From: Planctomycetota bacterium
Lineage (GTDB): Bacteria; Planctomycetota; Planctomycetia; Gemmatales; Gemmataceae
DNA length: 64,000 bases
Reading direction: 5' to 3'
Assembly (NCBI GenBank): GCA_016191165.1
Contig: JACPPF010000087.1
Span: 93,106 to 157,105, forward strand
Under the pieces are notes generated by a model. It saw only the letters and a program-made list of their open reading frames with translations, did not search any database and was not told the DNA's origin. Both the position numbers and the translations under genes were made by a program. Positions 25,102 to 34,112 of this stretch are shown here, in pieces (the stretch's first letter is position 1; the number at the start of each line of letters is the position of its first letter).

Positions 25102-26856
25102 TTAGTCAGCCAGTTTTCCAAAGCCATCTCGAATTACCTTGGCGATCAGCTTCCGCCGCTCCTGCAAGAAGTTCTGGTACTCCATCTTCTCCCAGCCCGC
25201 AGGCAAGGCGTGCCAGTAGCACATCTGCTTGAGTTCATCGGGTGAGAACCGGGCGGCGTAGAGTGGGAAGTAGACTTCTGGCCCGTCATCAGAGATGGCA
25301 ATGTTGTCCGACCATTCGACCAGAGCGTAGTTGGCGATCTGGTTCGTGTCCCTGGTCTCTGTGATGCCCTTCCTCGCCAGATACGCCTTCGGATTCAGGT
25401 GGTGCCGCTCCGTGGCCGACTTCTTCGCATGGTGAGCAGGGTCGAGGAGTTCGGACACCTTCATCTTCGAGAACAACACACGAGCATCGAGCAGGTTGAG
25501 CGAGGCATAGTAGGCAAAGAGCGAAGGACTTCTGGCCGACGACGTTGCCAGTTCGTTGGGCAGGCCGATGTTCCAGAAGTCTTCCGTCAGGGTGTTGGTG
25601 ATCGTCTTGTCGAGGAGGGCGAGGAACTGCTTGCCTTCTTGAAGCTCCCGCAGTGCAGCCAAGTCCTGCTCCATGACGGATTCCGGCGACCCGGTATACC
25701 GGCTCGTGAGCGAGGTCATGAAGAACCATCGAGCGATGGCGTTTCTTAGGGTATACGGCTCGACGCCGAAGGTATATCTGCCAAGCAGGTAGTAGGAGTA
25801 GCAGTAGAGCAAGTTGATCTGTGAGGAGATGTGATCGCCCTGCCGATAGCCCGCTCGAATCAGTGTTTTCAGGAACTCGTGCCAGTCTTGAAGCCCAAGC
25901 ACTTTGGCCTGAGCTTCTTTCAAAACGGCGAACTGCTTGTCACGGCGTTCGTCCGAGAAAACCCCGGTGTCCAGGTCTTTGCCACGCAGCAGCGAGTACA
26001 CATGCTGTAGTCTGGCTCGCCGGTGCCCAAAAGCCACGCTGACTCGAAGCAGGTGATCTGGGTCGGGCTGGATGAAGTGATTGAACGGAGACGCCGCCCC
26101 GGTAGACGGAACACGAGTCGCACGACAGAATGCTTCGAGGTCAGCACGGCCTTCGTCCCAGAAGACGGACATCAGAGTAAGGATGAAGTCAGCTTGGTTG
26201 AGCGGTTGGCCCTTGCTGTTGATGCGAACGAAGATGTCCGCAACCTGCTCTTCATTGACCGTGGCCGAAAGCTCCATCGCCGTGAACGGGTAGTCCTGCA
26301 AGTTGAAAAGTCGGTCGATGGTTTCGGAGAGGCGGTCTTCTTCGTCCTCTGCAACTTGCCGCTTGTCTCGAAGCCGTTGCAGGAAGTCCTTCGTAAAGCG
26401 ATTGCGTGAGACCGTGCCCGACCAGAGTTCGCTGATGTCAATGATGAACTCCGGGTCTCGCCGGGTTGCTGCATTGGCGACCTCGAAGGTGCAGTCGGAT
26501 GGCCGGAAGGAGATGGCGATCTTCTCTTTCTTGAAGTCCTCTCGAACAACCGGGATTCCCTTCAAGACGGCGAACAGCGAGGTCAGCCGTTGCTGCCCGT
26601 CTACGATCAGAAGGCGTGCGTACTTTTGCTTCTCGTCGGTGCCGATCTGTTTCTGGCCGTTGTTGGCTGCACTAGCCCAAAAAAGCAGGTAGCCGACCGG
26701 GAACCCCTTGAACATCGAGTCGAAGAGGTCACGGACTTTGTTGTTGTGCCAGACGAATGGCCGCTGGATGTCGGGCAGCCCGATCTCGCCCATCTCGATG
26801 TCATGGACGAGCTTCGACAAGGAGTATTTGACTTCTTTGAAGAGCGTGGCAGCCAT
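25102..26856 (-). CDS. DUF262/DUF1524 (GmrSD-like) defence nuclease
   Basis: A 584-residue protein. The N-terminal DUF262 domain has GLPDIQRPFVWHNNKVRDLF and LLIVDGQQRLTSL, the ParB-like nucleotidase pattern of GmrS. A C-terminal DUF1524-like HNH region has ERHHLNPKAYLA. GmrSD-type enzymes cleave DNA carrying modified bases. ATG at 26856 follows CGAGG; an in-frame start at 26907 is possible. It opens the defence cluster and is overlapped upstream by a small ORF. Confidence 0.75.
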   Translation of the reverse strand: MAATLFKEVKYSLSKLVHDIEMGEIGLPDIQRPFVWHNNKVRDLFDSMFKGFPVGYLLFWASAANNGQKQIGTDEKQKYARLLIVDGQQRLTSLFAVLKGIPVVREDFKKEKIAISFRPSDCTFEVANAATRRDPEFIIDISELWSGTVSRNRFTKDFLQRLRDKRQVAEDEEDRLSETIDRLFNLQDYPFTAMELSATVNEEQVADIFVRINSKGQPLNQADFILTLMSVFWDEGRADLEAFCRATRVPSTGAASPFNHFIQPDPDHLLRVSVAFGHRRARLQHVYSLLRGKDLDTGVFSDERRDKQFAVLKEAQAKVLGLQDWHEFLKTLIRAGYRQGDHISSQINLLYCYSYYLLGRYTFGVEPYTLRNAIARWFFMTSLTSRYTGSPESVMEQDLAALRELQEGKQFLALLDKTITNTLTEDFWNIGLPNELATSSARSPSLFAYYASLNLLDARVLFSKMKVSELLDPAHHAKKSATERHHLNPKAYLARKGITETRDTNQIANYALVEWSDNIAISDDGPEVYFPLYAARFSPDELKQMCYWHALPAGWEKMEYQNFLQERRKLIAKVIRDGFGKLAD

Positions 26857-27233
26857 GTGAACCTCGAAACGAGACGATGATTTCCTGTTGGTGCATCCAG
26901 AGCCCACTTCTGCCTCTTAACCTCGGCGACCTTGCCCAGCAGGTAGCCCACTTCGTCACCATCCAATTCGGCGACCGGGGCAACCCCGTGGATGTTGCGG
27001 ATCAGGTCTTCCTCAGCACCCAAGAAGGTCGAGCAACCCGGCTGTCCCTCGGAACGTCCAATCATGTGGCCTTTGGGTAAGATCATCATTTCGAGAAGCC
27101 TGGGCGTGGTCCAGTCTTCGCCCAGCAAGCAGCCCAGGATCGCCTGGAAGTGTTCGCTGATCTGGACAGCCCGCAACTTGCGTGCGGCGTCCTGGCGAAT
27201 TTGTTCGGGTTCTCGGATGGTGGGTTCGGTCAT
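26607..27233 (-). CDS. small ORF overlapping DUF262 gene
   Basis: From ATG at 27233 the first 110 residues look real (ISEHFQAILGCLLGEDW, then EVGYLLGKVAEVKRQ). Beyond codon 125 the frame runs over the DUF262 gene for 250 bases, and the translation becomes Ser/Arg-rich, as out-of-frame reading does. Either the genes overlap, or a frameshift hides the true stop near 26860. The family is unknown. Confidence 0.35.
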   Translation of the reverse strand: MTEPTIREPEQIRQDAARKLRAVQISEHFQAILGCLLGEDWTTPRLLEMMILPKGHMIGRSEGQPGCSTFLGAEEDLIRNIHGVAPVAELDGDEVGYLLGKVAEVKRQKWALDAPTGNHRLVSRFTWLPRSSKKSNTPCRSSSMTSRWARSGCPTSSGHSSGTTTKSVTSSTRCSRGSRSATCFFGLVQPTTARNRSAPTRSKSTHAF

Positions 27234-27289
27234 GGTCTCGTTTCCCTGGTGTCCTATTCGTCTGGCATCGAACCTATTGTCCTCGCCCA

Positions 27290-28420
27290 TTATTGAAACG
27301 GGACGCCTTCCGGCTGCGTTTCACATGCTTCTTTTACTTTGTTCAAGAGGACGTTTTTTTCCAGGGCAAGTTGTACGCCTAGCACTTCACCGTTCGCCCC
27401 TTGATAGATATTGTGGAATCTCTCATTGGCGATTTCTTCCTTGAGTTGGCTCGGCAGATAATCTGTTATGCTGCCTTTTCGGTTGGCGATGACACACTGC
27501 AACTGAGGCCGTCGCCGCAAGGCGTCGAGTAACATGGTATTCACATGATCGTCACCGAAGCTGTAACCGAGAATCACAACACATTCGCAGCGGTAAAGCT
27601 CGCTGCGGAACTTCGTCAGCAAGGTCAGGTAAGGATCACGGGGGATGACCTTCATCGCCGTCGCAAAAATGAGCAACGAATCGTAGGTACTCGGAACCTC
27701 CTCGGCACGCTCTGCCATCGGCCACTTCACGCTGCATACACCAAGTTCTTCATCTTCGACCCAATCGAGTGAACCGTGAAGTTTGTAGAGCAGGGCCTCA
27801 AACTTGTGTCGCTTGTTTTCAAATAGATCAGGCTTCCAACCCTTATGGTCAAAGCCTGTCGTCCACTTGCCATTGATCTCACCGAGAGCATCATTCAGGG
27901 CCTGCTCAACGCATTCGTCGTAGTTGAGCGTGAACAGATGAAGGCGATACCCACCAGCAAGGAAATCTTTCAGGCTTCGGAAATACTTTACACTTGAAGG
28001 ATCGCCGATAGTGAGCCATTCACGAAGGCGTTGTTTGCAATAGCCAGAAACGAAGTCGAAGGAGTTTCCGGCGTTGCTGTCAGCAATTTCGGCGGGTAGC
28101 TTACCAAGATCAGCAAGACGCTCGTGCCAAGATGCCACAAAGGGGTAAAGCGAGGAGGAACCTCGGCGAGCCAGGTCTTGGCAAGCCATGAGAAATTCTT
28201 CGATGTTTACAGGAAGACTTGGCACCTTGCCCGCACACCCTCGACCAAAACAGATTCCTCCATGAACGAATCGCATTAAGGGCAGGAGGCAAGGGTAATT
28301 GCGATCAATGTCCGTTGTAATGCGGTCAGTGATCTCTGTTGCGAGTGGCATTCCCGCATCCTTGGAGGCACCGGCCCCAAGAAGGAACAAGAGATCACGT
28401 TTGGTATCTTTTGCTGCCAT
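27290..28420 (-). CDS. SIR2-family NADase effector
   Basis: A 376-residue protein with the SIR2 signature: LLFLLGAGASKDAGMPLATE at the N-terminus, LFTLNYDECVE (catalytic Asn), KLHGSLDWVED (catalytic His), and VVILGYSFGDDHVN. SIR2 proteins next to Argonaute act by depleting NAD once an invader is found. ATG at 28420 overlaps the PIWI stop in TAATG, so it is translationally coupled. The domain lacks a fused APAZ region, unlike the SPARSA effector; a separate gene upstream may supply it. Confidence 0.82.
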   Translation of the reverse strand: MAAKDTKRDLLFLLGAGASKDAGMPLATEITDRITTDIDRNYPCLLPLMRFVHGGICFGRGCAGKVPSLPVNIEEFLMACQDLARRGSSSLYPFVASWHERLADLGKLPAEIADSNAGNSFDFVSGYCKQRLREWLTIGDPSSVKYFRSLKDFLAGGYRLHLFTLNYDECVEQALNDALGEINGKWTTGFDHKGWKPDLFENKRHKFEALLYKLHGSLDWVEDEELGVCSVKWPMAERAEEVPSTYDSLLIFATAMKVIPRDPYLTLLTKFRSELYRCECVVILGYSFGDDHVNTMLLDALRRRPQLQCVIANRKGSITDYLPSQLKEEIANERFHNIYQGANGEVLGVQLALEKNVLLNKVKEACETQPEGVPFQ

Positions 28421-29745
28421 TACAGGAACCACAGGCTTGATCCGAAGGAAACATTTGTTTCAATGGAGTCAATAATTGACGGAACCACGGCAGCCATATC
28501 CGCTACACGCTCCGAAAGCAGTTTTGCGTAGGCGAGGGTCGCCGGTTTGGTCTTGGTTCCGAACCCTCGCCAGTTTACGAATCCCAGATGGAACACATCC
28601 CGAAGTGAATCGGGAAAGGACAAGGAAGGGTTCGAGACATACTCACGATGCACTTCTAGGGTTACTGGCTTCCGCCCCCTCCACGCAGCCTTTTCCTGCC
28701 GCCCCTCCATTACAACAAGCGAGTGACGTGGTGCTAGATCGACCACGCTGCCTTCCTCGGCAACAAACCCAGGGTCATCGAAATCCATGACGGTGAACGA
28801 GGAGTCGTGAGAAAGCCGAAGAAGTTCAAATGGCACCGGCGATGGCTGAGCCTGCTTCCGTTTGCCTAGAAGGTTCGCAATGGCAGAGATTGTATCGTAC
28901 CGCTCGAACTGAGATACATGCAGAGATATTCTCGATACCTTGCTTTGTGCTTTCTCCAAGCGGTCGAGCGTGCTGCCAAGGCCCTCGGTCAACTTCGGCA
29001 GAAACTCATTGTGCGAAGTGCTTGCCCCAAAGAATGAAAGATCGAGGAAAAGTCCGTTCGACAACATGCAAATGGCATAGCCCAGATACCGTTCCTTCGT
29101 TTGGCCGGTGGGGTTCCTCACCGTGGTCGTCCCGATACCAATTACCAATGCGGGCGGTTCGGTAGAACGCTGAATGAGCCAAGGAACGCCGCCGAGCTTA
29201 GCGAGGGCACTTAATGCAATGTTCGGGATGGCGAAACGAAACTGCGATCCAGCTTGAAGCAACTGCCTTGTCACCATCTGGGAGGGAACACCGTGTTGTA
29301 GCAACGCAGCCTTTATCGCACCATAGGGACTTGGGCGATGGTATTTCCAATTACTGCTTCCGATGATATAGGCAAAATCCGCCTTCTTCTGGGACTTTTC
29401 CAGGTGAGCGTAAACCGACGAATACAGTTGTTTCTCGTTCCCAGGCTGGAAGCATGTCGTTGGCAGGCGGCAGGGTTCTAGCTGGTCTTTGCTGATAGAT
29501 AGCCCTACAAATTGATGCGATCCTGGGAACGATGCCATACCACTACGAAGTGCCGTGTACAGGCTGTTTGCGTAGTCACGGTCGTCCTGACAAAAAATGA
29601 ACAGGTAGTGTGGGTCCGGCGTCTTGGCAGGTTTCAGCGGGGAGTGCTTTAGAATTCCACGGAACTTATCGACGTGGGTTTGCTTCCCATCTTCGGAGAA
29701 GACGTAAACAGGACGCCTGATTTGTCGAACACTTGGAAATCGCAT
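28420..29745 (-). CDS. MID-PIWI Argonaute subunit, inactive
   Basis: A 441-residue protein containing only MID and PIWI regions. The MID pocket reads YHRPSPYGAIKAALLQHGVP then SQMVTRQ near residues 135-160, the pattern that binds the 5' end of the guide. PIWI begins LVIGIGTTTVR near 200; the first catalytic Asp is Gly, and the second (SLHVSQF near 275) is also changed, so slicing should be lost. The C-terminal NWRGFGTKTKPATLAYAKLL is typical of PIWI. It starts 2 bases after the previous stop, so translation is probably coupled. It may be a natural short Argonaute or half of a broken long one. Confidence 0.8.
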   Translation of the reverse strand: MRFPSVRQIRRPVYVFSEDGKQTHVDKFRGILKHSPLKPAKTPDPHYLFIFCQDDRDYANSLYTALRSGMASFPGSHQFVGLSISKDQLEPCRLPTTCFQPGNEKQLYSSVYAHLEKSQKKADFAYIIGSSNWKYHRPSPYGAIKAALLQHGVPSQMVTRQLLQAGSQFRFAIPNIALSALAKLGGVPWLIQRSTEPPALVIGIGTTTVRNPTGQTKERYLGYAICMLSNGLFLDLSFFGASTSHNEFLPKLTEGLGSTLDRLEKAQSKVSRISLHVSQFERYDTISAIANLLGKRKQAQPSPVPFELLRLSHDSSFTVMDFDDPGFVAEEGSVVDLAPRHSLVVMEGRQEKAAWRGRKPVTLEVHREYVSNPSLSFPDSLRDVFHLGFVNWRGFGTKTKPATLAYAKLLSERVADMAAVVPSIIDSIETNVSFGSSLWFL

Positions 29746-29747
29746 GG

Positions 29748-30653
29748 CTACTCGGCTATCACAAGTGGTTGGTCGGAAAGAGAAACTGGAGGATCATTTG
29801 GGAGCGGAAGGCAAAACTTTGCCAGGCTGTGGTCATGCAATACCTGTTGAACAGCCCGAAGCTGATCTTTTGCGAGTGCTGTGTTCATTCGGCCAGCTTT
29901 CGTCAAGGAAAATCCCGCAACTTGCAAGTGGCGTGTAACATCCGCACTCGCTTTGGGACCGTGAGCCTGCTGTAAGTAGTCGTTCAATAATTCTCGGCGG
30001 CAAGGAAGAGTCCATTCGCCCAAAGGAGCCTGAATGGGAGCGTTCTTGCCTTGCTCGATCACAGCCTGTTGGCCTTGGACGGAGACAAGGATTCCAGACC
30101 GACGACCATCATCTTCATCTGCGGAAGGGATCGCCGAAATCGGCACGACACGCTTGCCGATAGCCAGTTGTCTAAGTTGTGGGTCTTCGAGCGTAATGCA
30201 AAACCGCTGAGACGTAGCATAATTAAGGATAAGGCCCCAGCGATCTGGCCGTGGCCCAAACCCATAGAAAGATCGGAAGGAAACGCCACGGAAGAAGGTA
30301 TAGACATTTGGAAACATCGACTCGGACGTTGGAGTATAACCCGTGCAGCCAACGTGCTGGCGACAAACGATGAACTCCTTCCCTTTGAGTAGACGAGCAA
30401 ACCCCTCTTCCACGGCAATCTTTACAAACGAAGGATCGTCAAAAATGTTAAGGGCCTGCTCGGTAGTGTTGCTGGGTGGATTATTGGTCAGGTGCAGGAA
30501 GCGAAACGTCGATTCATTTTGACGCCGAACGACACGATGGGCGTGGTGAGGCGTTTTCGGCGGTTCGTCCCTACCACCGTCCACGACTTCAACGGCTACC
30601 TTGAACTCTGTTGCTGGCAGAGTCACTTCAAACCAGTTTAATGCGAGTTTCAT
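29748..30653 (-). CDS. N-L1-(PAZ)-L2 or APAZ-like subunit
   Basis: A 301-residue protein just upstream of the PIWI gene. It reads as the N-terminal half of an Argonaute or an APAZ-type partner: beta-rich with VYTFFRGVSFRSFYG and WGLILNYATS, and ending in SLSDQPLVIAE, the stretch that normally links L2 to MID. With the next gene the total (742 residues) equals a long Argonaute. The stop TAG and the following ATG are in different frames with 2 bases between, so a split gene or one frameshift explains it equally well. Confidence 0.6.
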   Translation of the reverse strand: MKLALNWFEVTLPATEFKVAVEVVDGGRDEPPKTPHHAHRVVRRQNESTFRFLHLTNNPPSNTTEQALNIFDDPSFVKIAVEEGFARLLKGKEFIVCRQHVGCTGYTPTSESMFPNVYTFFRGVSFRSFYGFGPRPDRWGLILNYATSQRFCITLEDPQLRQLAIGKRVVPISAIPSADEDDGRRSGILVSVQGQQAVIEQGKNAPIQAPLGEWTLPCRRELLNDYLQQAHGPKASADVTRHLQVAGFSLTKAGRMNTALAKDQLRAVQQVLHDHSLAKFCLPLPNDPPVSLSDQPLVIAE

Positions 30654-30737
30654 GGGTAGCTTACCCTAATCCTAGTAATGACCTGAGCTTCTTTCGCTCG
30701 TGATCCGCATTAGTCGAGGCACGGACTTTCGCAGCGA

Positions 30738-33548
30738 TCACCCGGTCTCAATCTCGGCGTCGATCCCCCGCTGGCTCAACGATTCCTTGATCCCCAACTC
30801 GACGGTGTTTTCTCTGATGGCCGCATCGCCCTGGGCGATGATGATGACCTGGCAGTGGAGTTCGGCACCCTCCTGCACGAGCGGGTCGATGACTTCGTTG
30901 TAAATGTCGTTCCAGTTTTCCCAGGGAACCGATTTCAGGTTCAGGCGAACCTTGTTGAGACGGCGTTCGCCCTTCACGATCTTCACACCCCCGCCGCCGC
31001 CTTTCCAGCCGTCGTCCAGGCCCACCTTGCCGTCGCTGGTATCGTCGCTGGTGCCGGTGGCTTCACCGGTCGTACCCACGACCGCTGGCTCTGGTTTGGG
31101 CATCAGGGTCTTTGCCAGATCGGGCCGCAGTAGCCAGGCCGACTCGGTGATCTCGCAGCGGTCGCCGGTGATCGTCTTGTCGCCGAAGTAGATCGTGTCG
31201 AACTTCTTCTTCTCGCCATCGCCGAGGGCGTAACCGAACAAGCCACGCTGGACGCCCTTGGCAAAACATTCCGGCAGCACCTGGGCACCATGCAGCCGAG
31301 GCAGGTGAGTCAGTTGCGTGAAGTAGTCGGCCAGGGTGCGGACGTTGATGACTTCTTGATCTTCGGGCCACAAGCCGAATCGTTTACCCAATGCACTCGT
31401 GGGCACTAGGAAATCGGGATCGAGCTTGTCCAGCAGCGAGCCTTCGTCAATCAGCTTTTCCAGCACCTTGCTGCTGAGCGTCGTGCGGCCACTGTACGAT
31501 GAGATGCCCATGTCAAGGCACCGCACCGTCTTCTTCTCAGCGGGGACGAGGATGTGGCGGTAAGCCGTCGTCAGGGCACCAGGCAAGCGGGCCTGAGCGT
31601 CTTTCAGACGGTCGGCCAGGTCTTTCATCTGCTCCTCGGAAAGTTGCTTCTTGGTAGCCTTGTCGTCGTCAATGCTCCGCAGGGCCAGCAAGCGGCGGGC
31701 GGCGTCGATGATCTCGCTGGATCGCTGTTGGTCAGGGGCCAGGAACACGAGCATGTTGGCGTGCTTGCGGAAGCCCTTGCCGTGCTGCTTCAAGATGCGT
31801 GTGACGAGTTCTTCGGTTTCCTTTGGCAGACCGTCTTCCGTCGCTGGTTGGTTCAGGTCGAGGACGACCAGGCTCAGGCGTGGTTCATCAGCTACGAAGT
31901 TGTCGTCGCCGACTTCGGGGTAACGGAAGACACGGAACGTAGCATCGCCGATTAGATCGTTCAGCGTGGTCTTGGCGAAGTCACGTACCTTCTCTGGTTC
32001 GGAGCGAACGAGTTCCTCACGATCCACGAGGATGCGATTGAGGTTGGGTCGAGAATCGAAACGGTACAGACCGCCGTCCTGGTAAAGAAACCACAGTCGC
32101 TCGGTCATGCGACCCAGGGCGTCGGAGATGAACGGTGGGGCCATTTCGGGATTGAGGACGGCCAGGCGAATTTGCGGCAAGGTGCAACCACGCTGTTGCC
32201 CGCCGCCGAACGAATACATGAACACAGTGCGGGCACACTTCTCGGCCACGCTTTCCTTGGCATACTCGCTGCCTAGCTGCCGGTCGATCTCAGGGGCCTT
32301 TGCCATCTTGCCAGCAATATCGCTGTCCACGACGGAATGAAAGGTGTTGCCGGTGCCGGTGTGCTTGACCAACTCGCTCCGAACGGCAGGCGAGCCGAGG
32401 TTGATGGAACTGCTTTCGATCAGCGGTTCGTTCACCTTGGCCTGGTACTGGTCGCTGATTACGTCAGCCAGGAGCCGCAAAACGCCACGAGTCCTCTGGA
32501 AGCTCGGCAGGGTGCCCCAGCGTTCATACAGCACAGAAATCAGTTCGGGGTGAAAGGGGTACGCCGCCAGCAAGTCGTCCTTGTAGGCCATCTCACGGCA
32601 AGCGGCAGGCACGTCCTCGCCGAGCTTGCGGTACATGGCCCAATACGCCTCGGCGGTCGCACGGTGGTCCTCCTTGTTGCCGAGGTCTTCAAACAGTCTG
32701 CGGCGAATGACCTCATAGATTTCCTTTCCCTGCACCGTCTGCCGAATCATCTCGACTCGGCCCATTACTTTTTCCAACGATTGGTAGGCAAGCTGGGCGT
32801 TGTCGTCCATGAACTCGGCAAGCTGGCTGGTCAGTGTGGCGATCATGACGGCGTGAGGGCAGTTGGCGACGGCAATCGTCAACTGCTGAAGGAACGTGAG
32901 CGTGGTGCCCTTCAACGTGCTTTCGCCGACATGGATGCTGCCTGCATTGATAAGGTAGACCAGGATTTCATCAAGCAGGATCAGGCAAGGGCCTGCTTCT
33001 TGAAGCATTTGCCCCAGCACGGTCGAACCAGGAGCCGATTTCGTCTCGTCGTTCTTGGCAACAAGTTTGTAGAGTCGTTCACCGCCAAGCTGGTGGGCCA
33101 TCTCGCCCCAGAAAGTGCGATCCGAGGCGACATTGAGAGCCGTGCCAACGAGACATGCGACGTTGGCGGTGGGAATGTTCTTGATGGCGGCGGCGTCGAG
33201 CAGGGCTTTGATGGGCGGCAGCTTGCCGACCTCGTTTGGCTTCTTCAGCAGGTGGAAAAGGGTGAGCAGGGTGTGTGTCTTGCCGCCGCCGAACGGCGTC
33301 TGAAGCTGAATGACCGGCTCGGCTTTACCGGTGCCCGAAAGCCGTTGCATGACCTCGATGAGCAGGCGGGAGATGCCGTCCGTCAGGTAGGTCTTCGAGT
33401 AGAAGGTGCCTGCGTCACGATAATCGACGGCCCCACGACCGGCCAGGACTTCGCCCAGGTCGGCGGCAAAGACCGAGGAGTCGAACTTGCCCTGCCGAAT
33501 GTCAGCGTGGGGACTCACGACCTGACGCCATGCCTTTAATGTACTCAT
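30738..33548 (-). CDS. DUF499 AAA-type ATPase
   Basis: A 936-residue ATPase of the DUF499 family. Walker A is QLQTPFGGGKTHTLLTLFHL near residue 85, Walker B CLILLDEILVYL near 190, followed by HAVMIATLTSQ. DUF499 proteins occur with DUF1156 methylases and helicases in BREX- and DISARM-like defence clusters. The AAGGTGG site supports ATG at 33548. It is the last gene of the cluster. Confidence 0.78.
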   Translation of the reverse strand: MSTLKAWRQVVSPHADIRQGKFDSSVFAADLGEVLAGRGAVDYRDAGTFYSKTYLTDGISRLLIEVMQRLSGTGKAEPVIQLQTPFGGGKTHTLLTLFHLLKKPNEVGKLPPIKALLDAAAIKNIPTANVACLVGTALNVASDRTFWGEMAHQLGGERLYKLVAKNDETKSAPGSTVLGQMLQEAGPCLILLDEILVYLINAGSIHVGESTLKGTTLTFLQQLTIAVANCPHAVMIATLTSQLAEFMDDNAQLAYQSLEKVMGRVEMIRQTVQGKEIYEVIRRRLFEDLGNKEDHRATAEAYWAMYRKLGEDVPAACREMAYKDDLLAAYPFHPELISVLYERWGTLPSFQRTRGVLRLLADVISDQYQAKVNEPLIESSSINLGSPAVRSELVKHTGTGNTFHSVVDSDIAGKMAKAPEIDRQLGSEYAKESVAEKCARTVFMYSFGGGQQRGCTLPQIRLAVLNPEMAPPFISDALGRMTERLWFLYQDGGLYRFDSRPNLNRILVDREELVRSEPEKVRDFAKTTLNDLIGDATFRVFRYPEVGDDNFVADEPRLSLVVLDLNQPATEDGLPKETEELVTRILKQHGKGFRKHANMLVFLAPDQQRSSEIIDAARRLLALRSIDDDKATKKQLSEEQMKDLADRLKDAQARLPGALTTAYRHILVPAEKKTVRCLDMGISSYSGRTTLSSKVLEKLIDEGSLLDKLDPDFLVPTSALGKRFGLWPEDQEVINVRTLADYFTQLTHLPRLHGAQVLPECFAKGVQRGLFGYALGDGEKKKFDTIYFGDKTITGDRCEITESAWLLRPDLAKTLMPKPEPAVVGTTGEATGTSDDTSDGKVGLDDGWKGGGGGVKIVKGERRLNKVRLNLKSVPWENWNDIYNEVIDPLVQEGAELHCQVIIIAQGDAAIRENTVELGIKESLSQRGIDAEIETG

Positions 33549-33585
33549 GGGCTTCCACCTTCTTGCCTTGCTCGTTTTGTTGCCA

Positions 33586-34068
33586 TTATTCCTGAACGCC
33601 TGATACGGATAGACCTCGCTTGCCAGTCAACCACTTCAAGGCCATCTTGGGACCAGCCGCCGCCCGCAGCAGTCGCACTTTCTGATCGTCCAGCTTGCGT
33701 GGCCCTTGCAAGAACCGTCCAATCGACACGGCCTTGTCCCGCCCCTCCGGTCGGAGGATGTGATCCACCAGCACAGGTTCATCGAGGACCACGGATTCCC
33801 CTTCGCTGGCGACGATACGGTAGCAGTAGTCGGCCTTCGGGTAGGCCGGATCATCGCCAGGGTTCTCCTTGGCTTCCTGCACCTGCCACACGGCGACCAG
33901 GAAACCCGCCTGCTCCGCTTCCTGCCGCAAGTTTTTGCCCGATGTAACGAACCAAAGGCGATCCCCTGGCAGAAGTTCGGCGAGCAGCTTGGCGTTTGAG
34001 TGCCATGCCGGAATCGGTCCCTCTGCGTTCTTGCGGTAGTCACGCCAGTAAATCAGCATATCGGTCAT
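33586..34068 (-). CDS. small protein, EVE/PUA-like guess
   Basis: A 160-residue protein with LIYWRDYRKN, LLPGDRLWFVTSGK and a Trp-rich beta core (GFLVAVWQV), a pattern seen in EVE/PUA-like modified-base readers. The family match is uncertain. It sits between the methylase and the DUF499 ATPase, with 37 and 44 bases on either side, so it is probably part of the same operon. Confidence 0.45.
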   Translation of the reverse strand: MTDMLIYWRDYRKNAEGPIPAWHSNAKLLAELLPGDRLWFVTSGKNLRQEAEQAGFLVAVWQVQEAKENPGDDPAYPKADYCYRIVASEGESVVLDEPVLVDHILRPEGRDKAVSIGRFLQGPRKLDDQKVRLLRAAAGPKMALKWLTGKRGLSVSGVQE

Positions 34069-34112
34069 CCTAGAACACCTTCAATGTCATGCAACGTCTT
34101 GCCTCACCGAAA

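Noticed and set aside
32337..33539. 400-codon plus-strand ORF
   Set aside because: It lies antisense to the DUF499 ATPase and reflects GC-rich codon bias.
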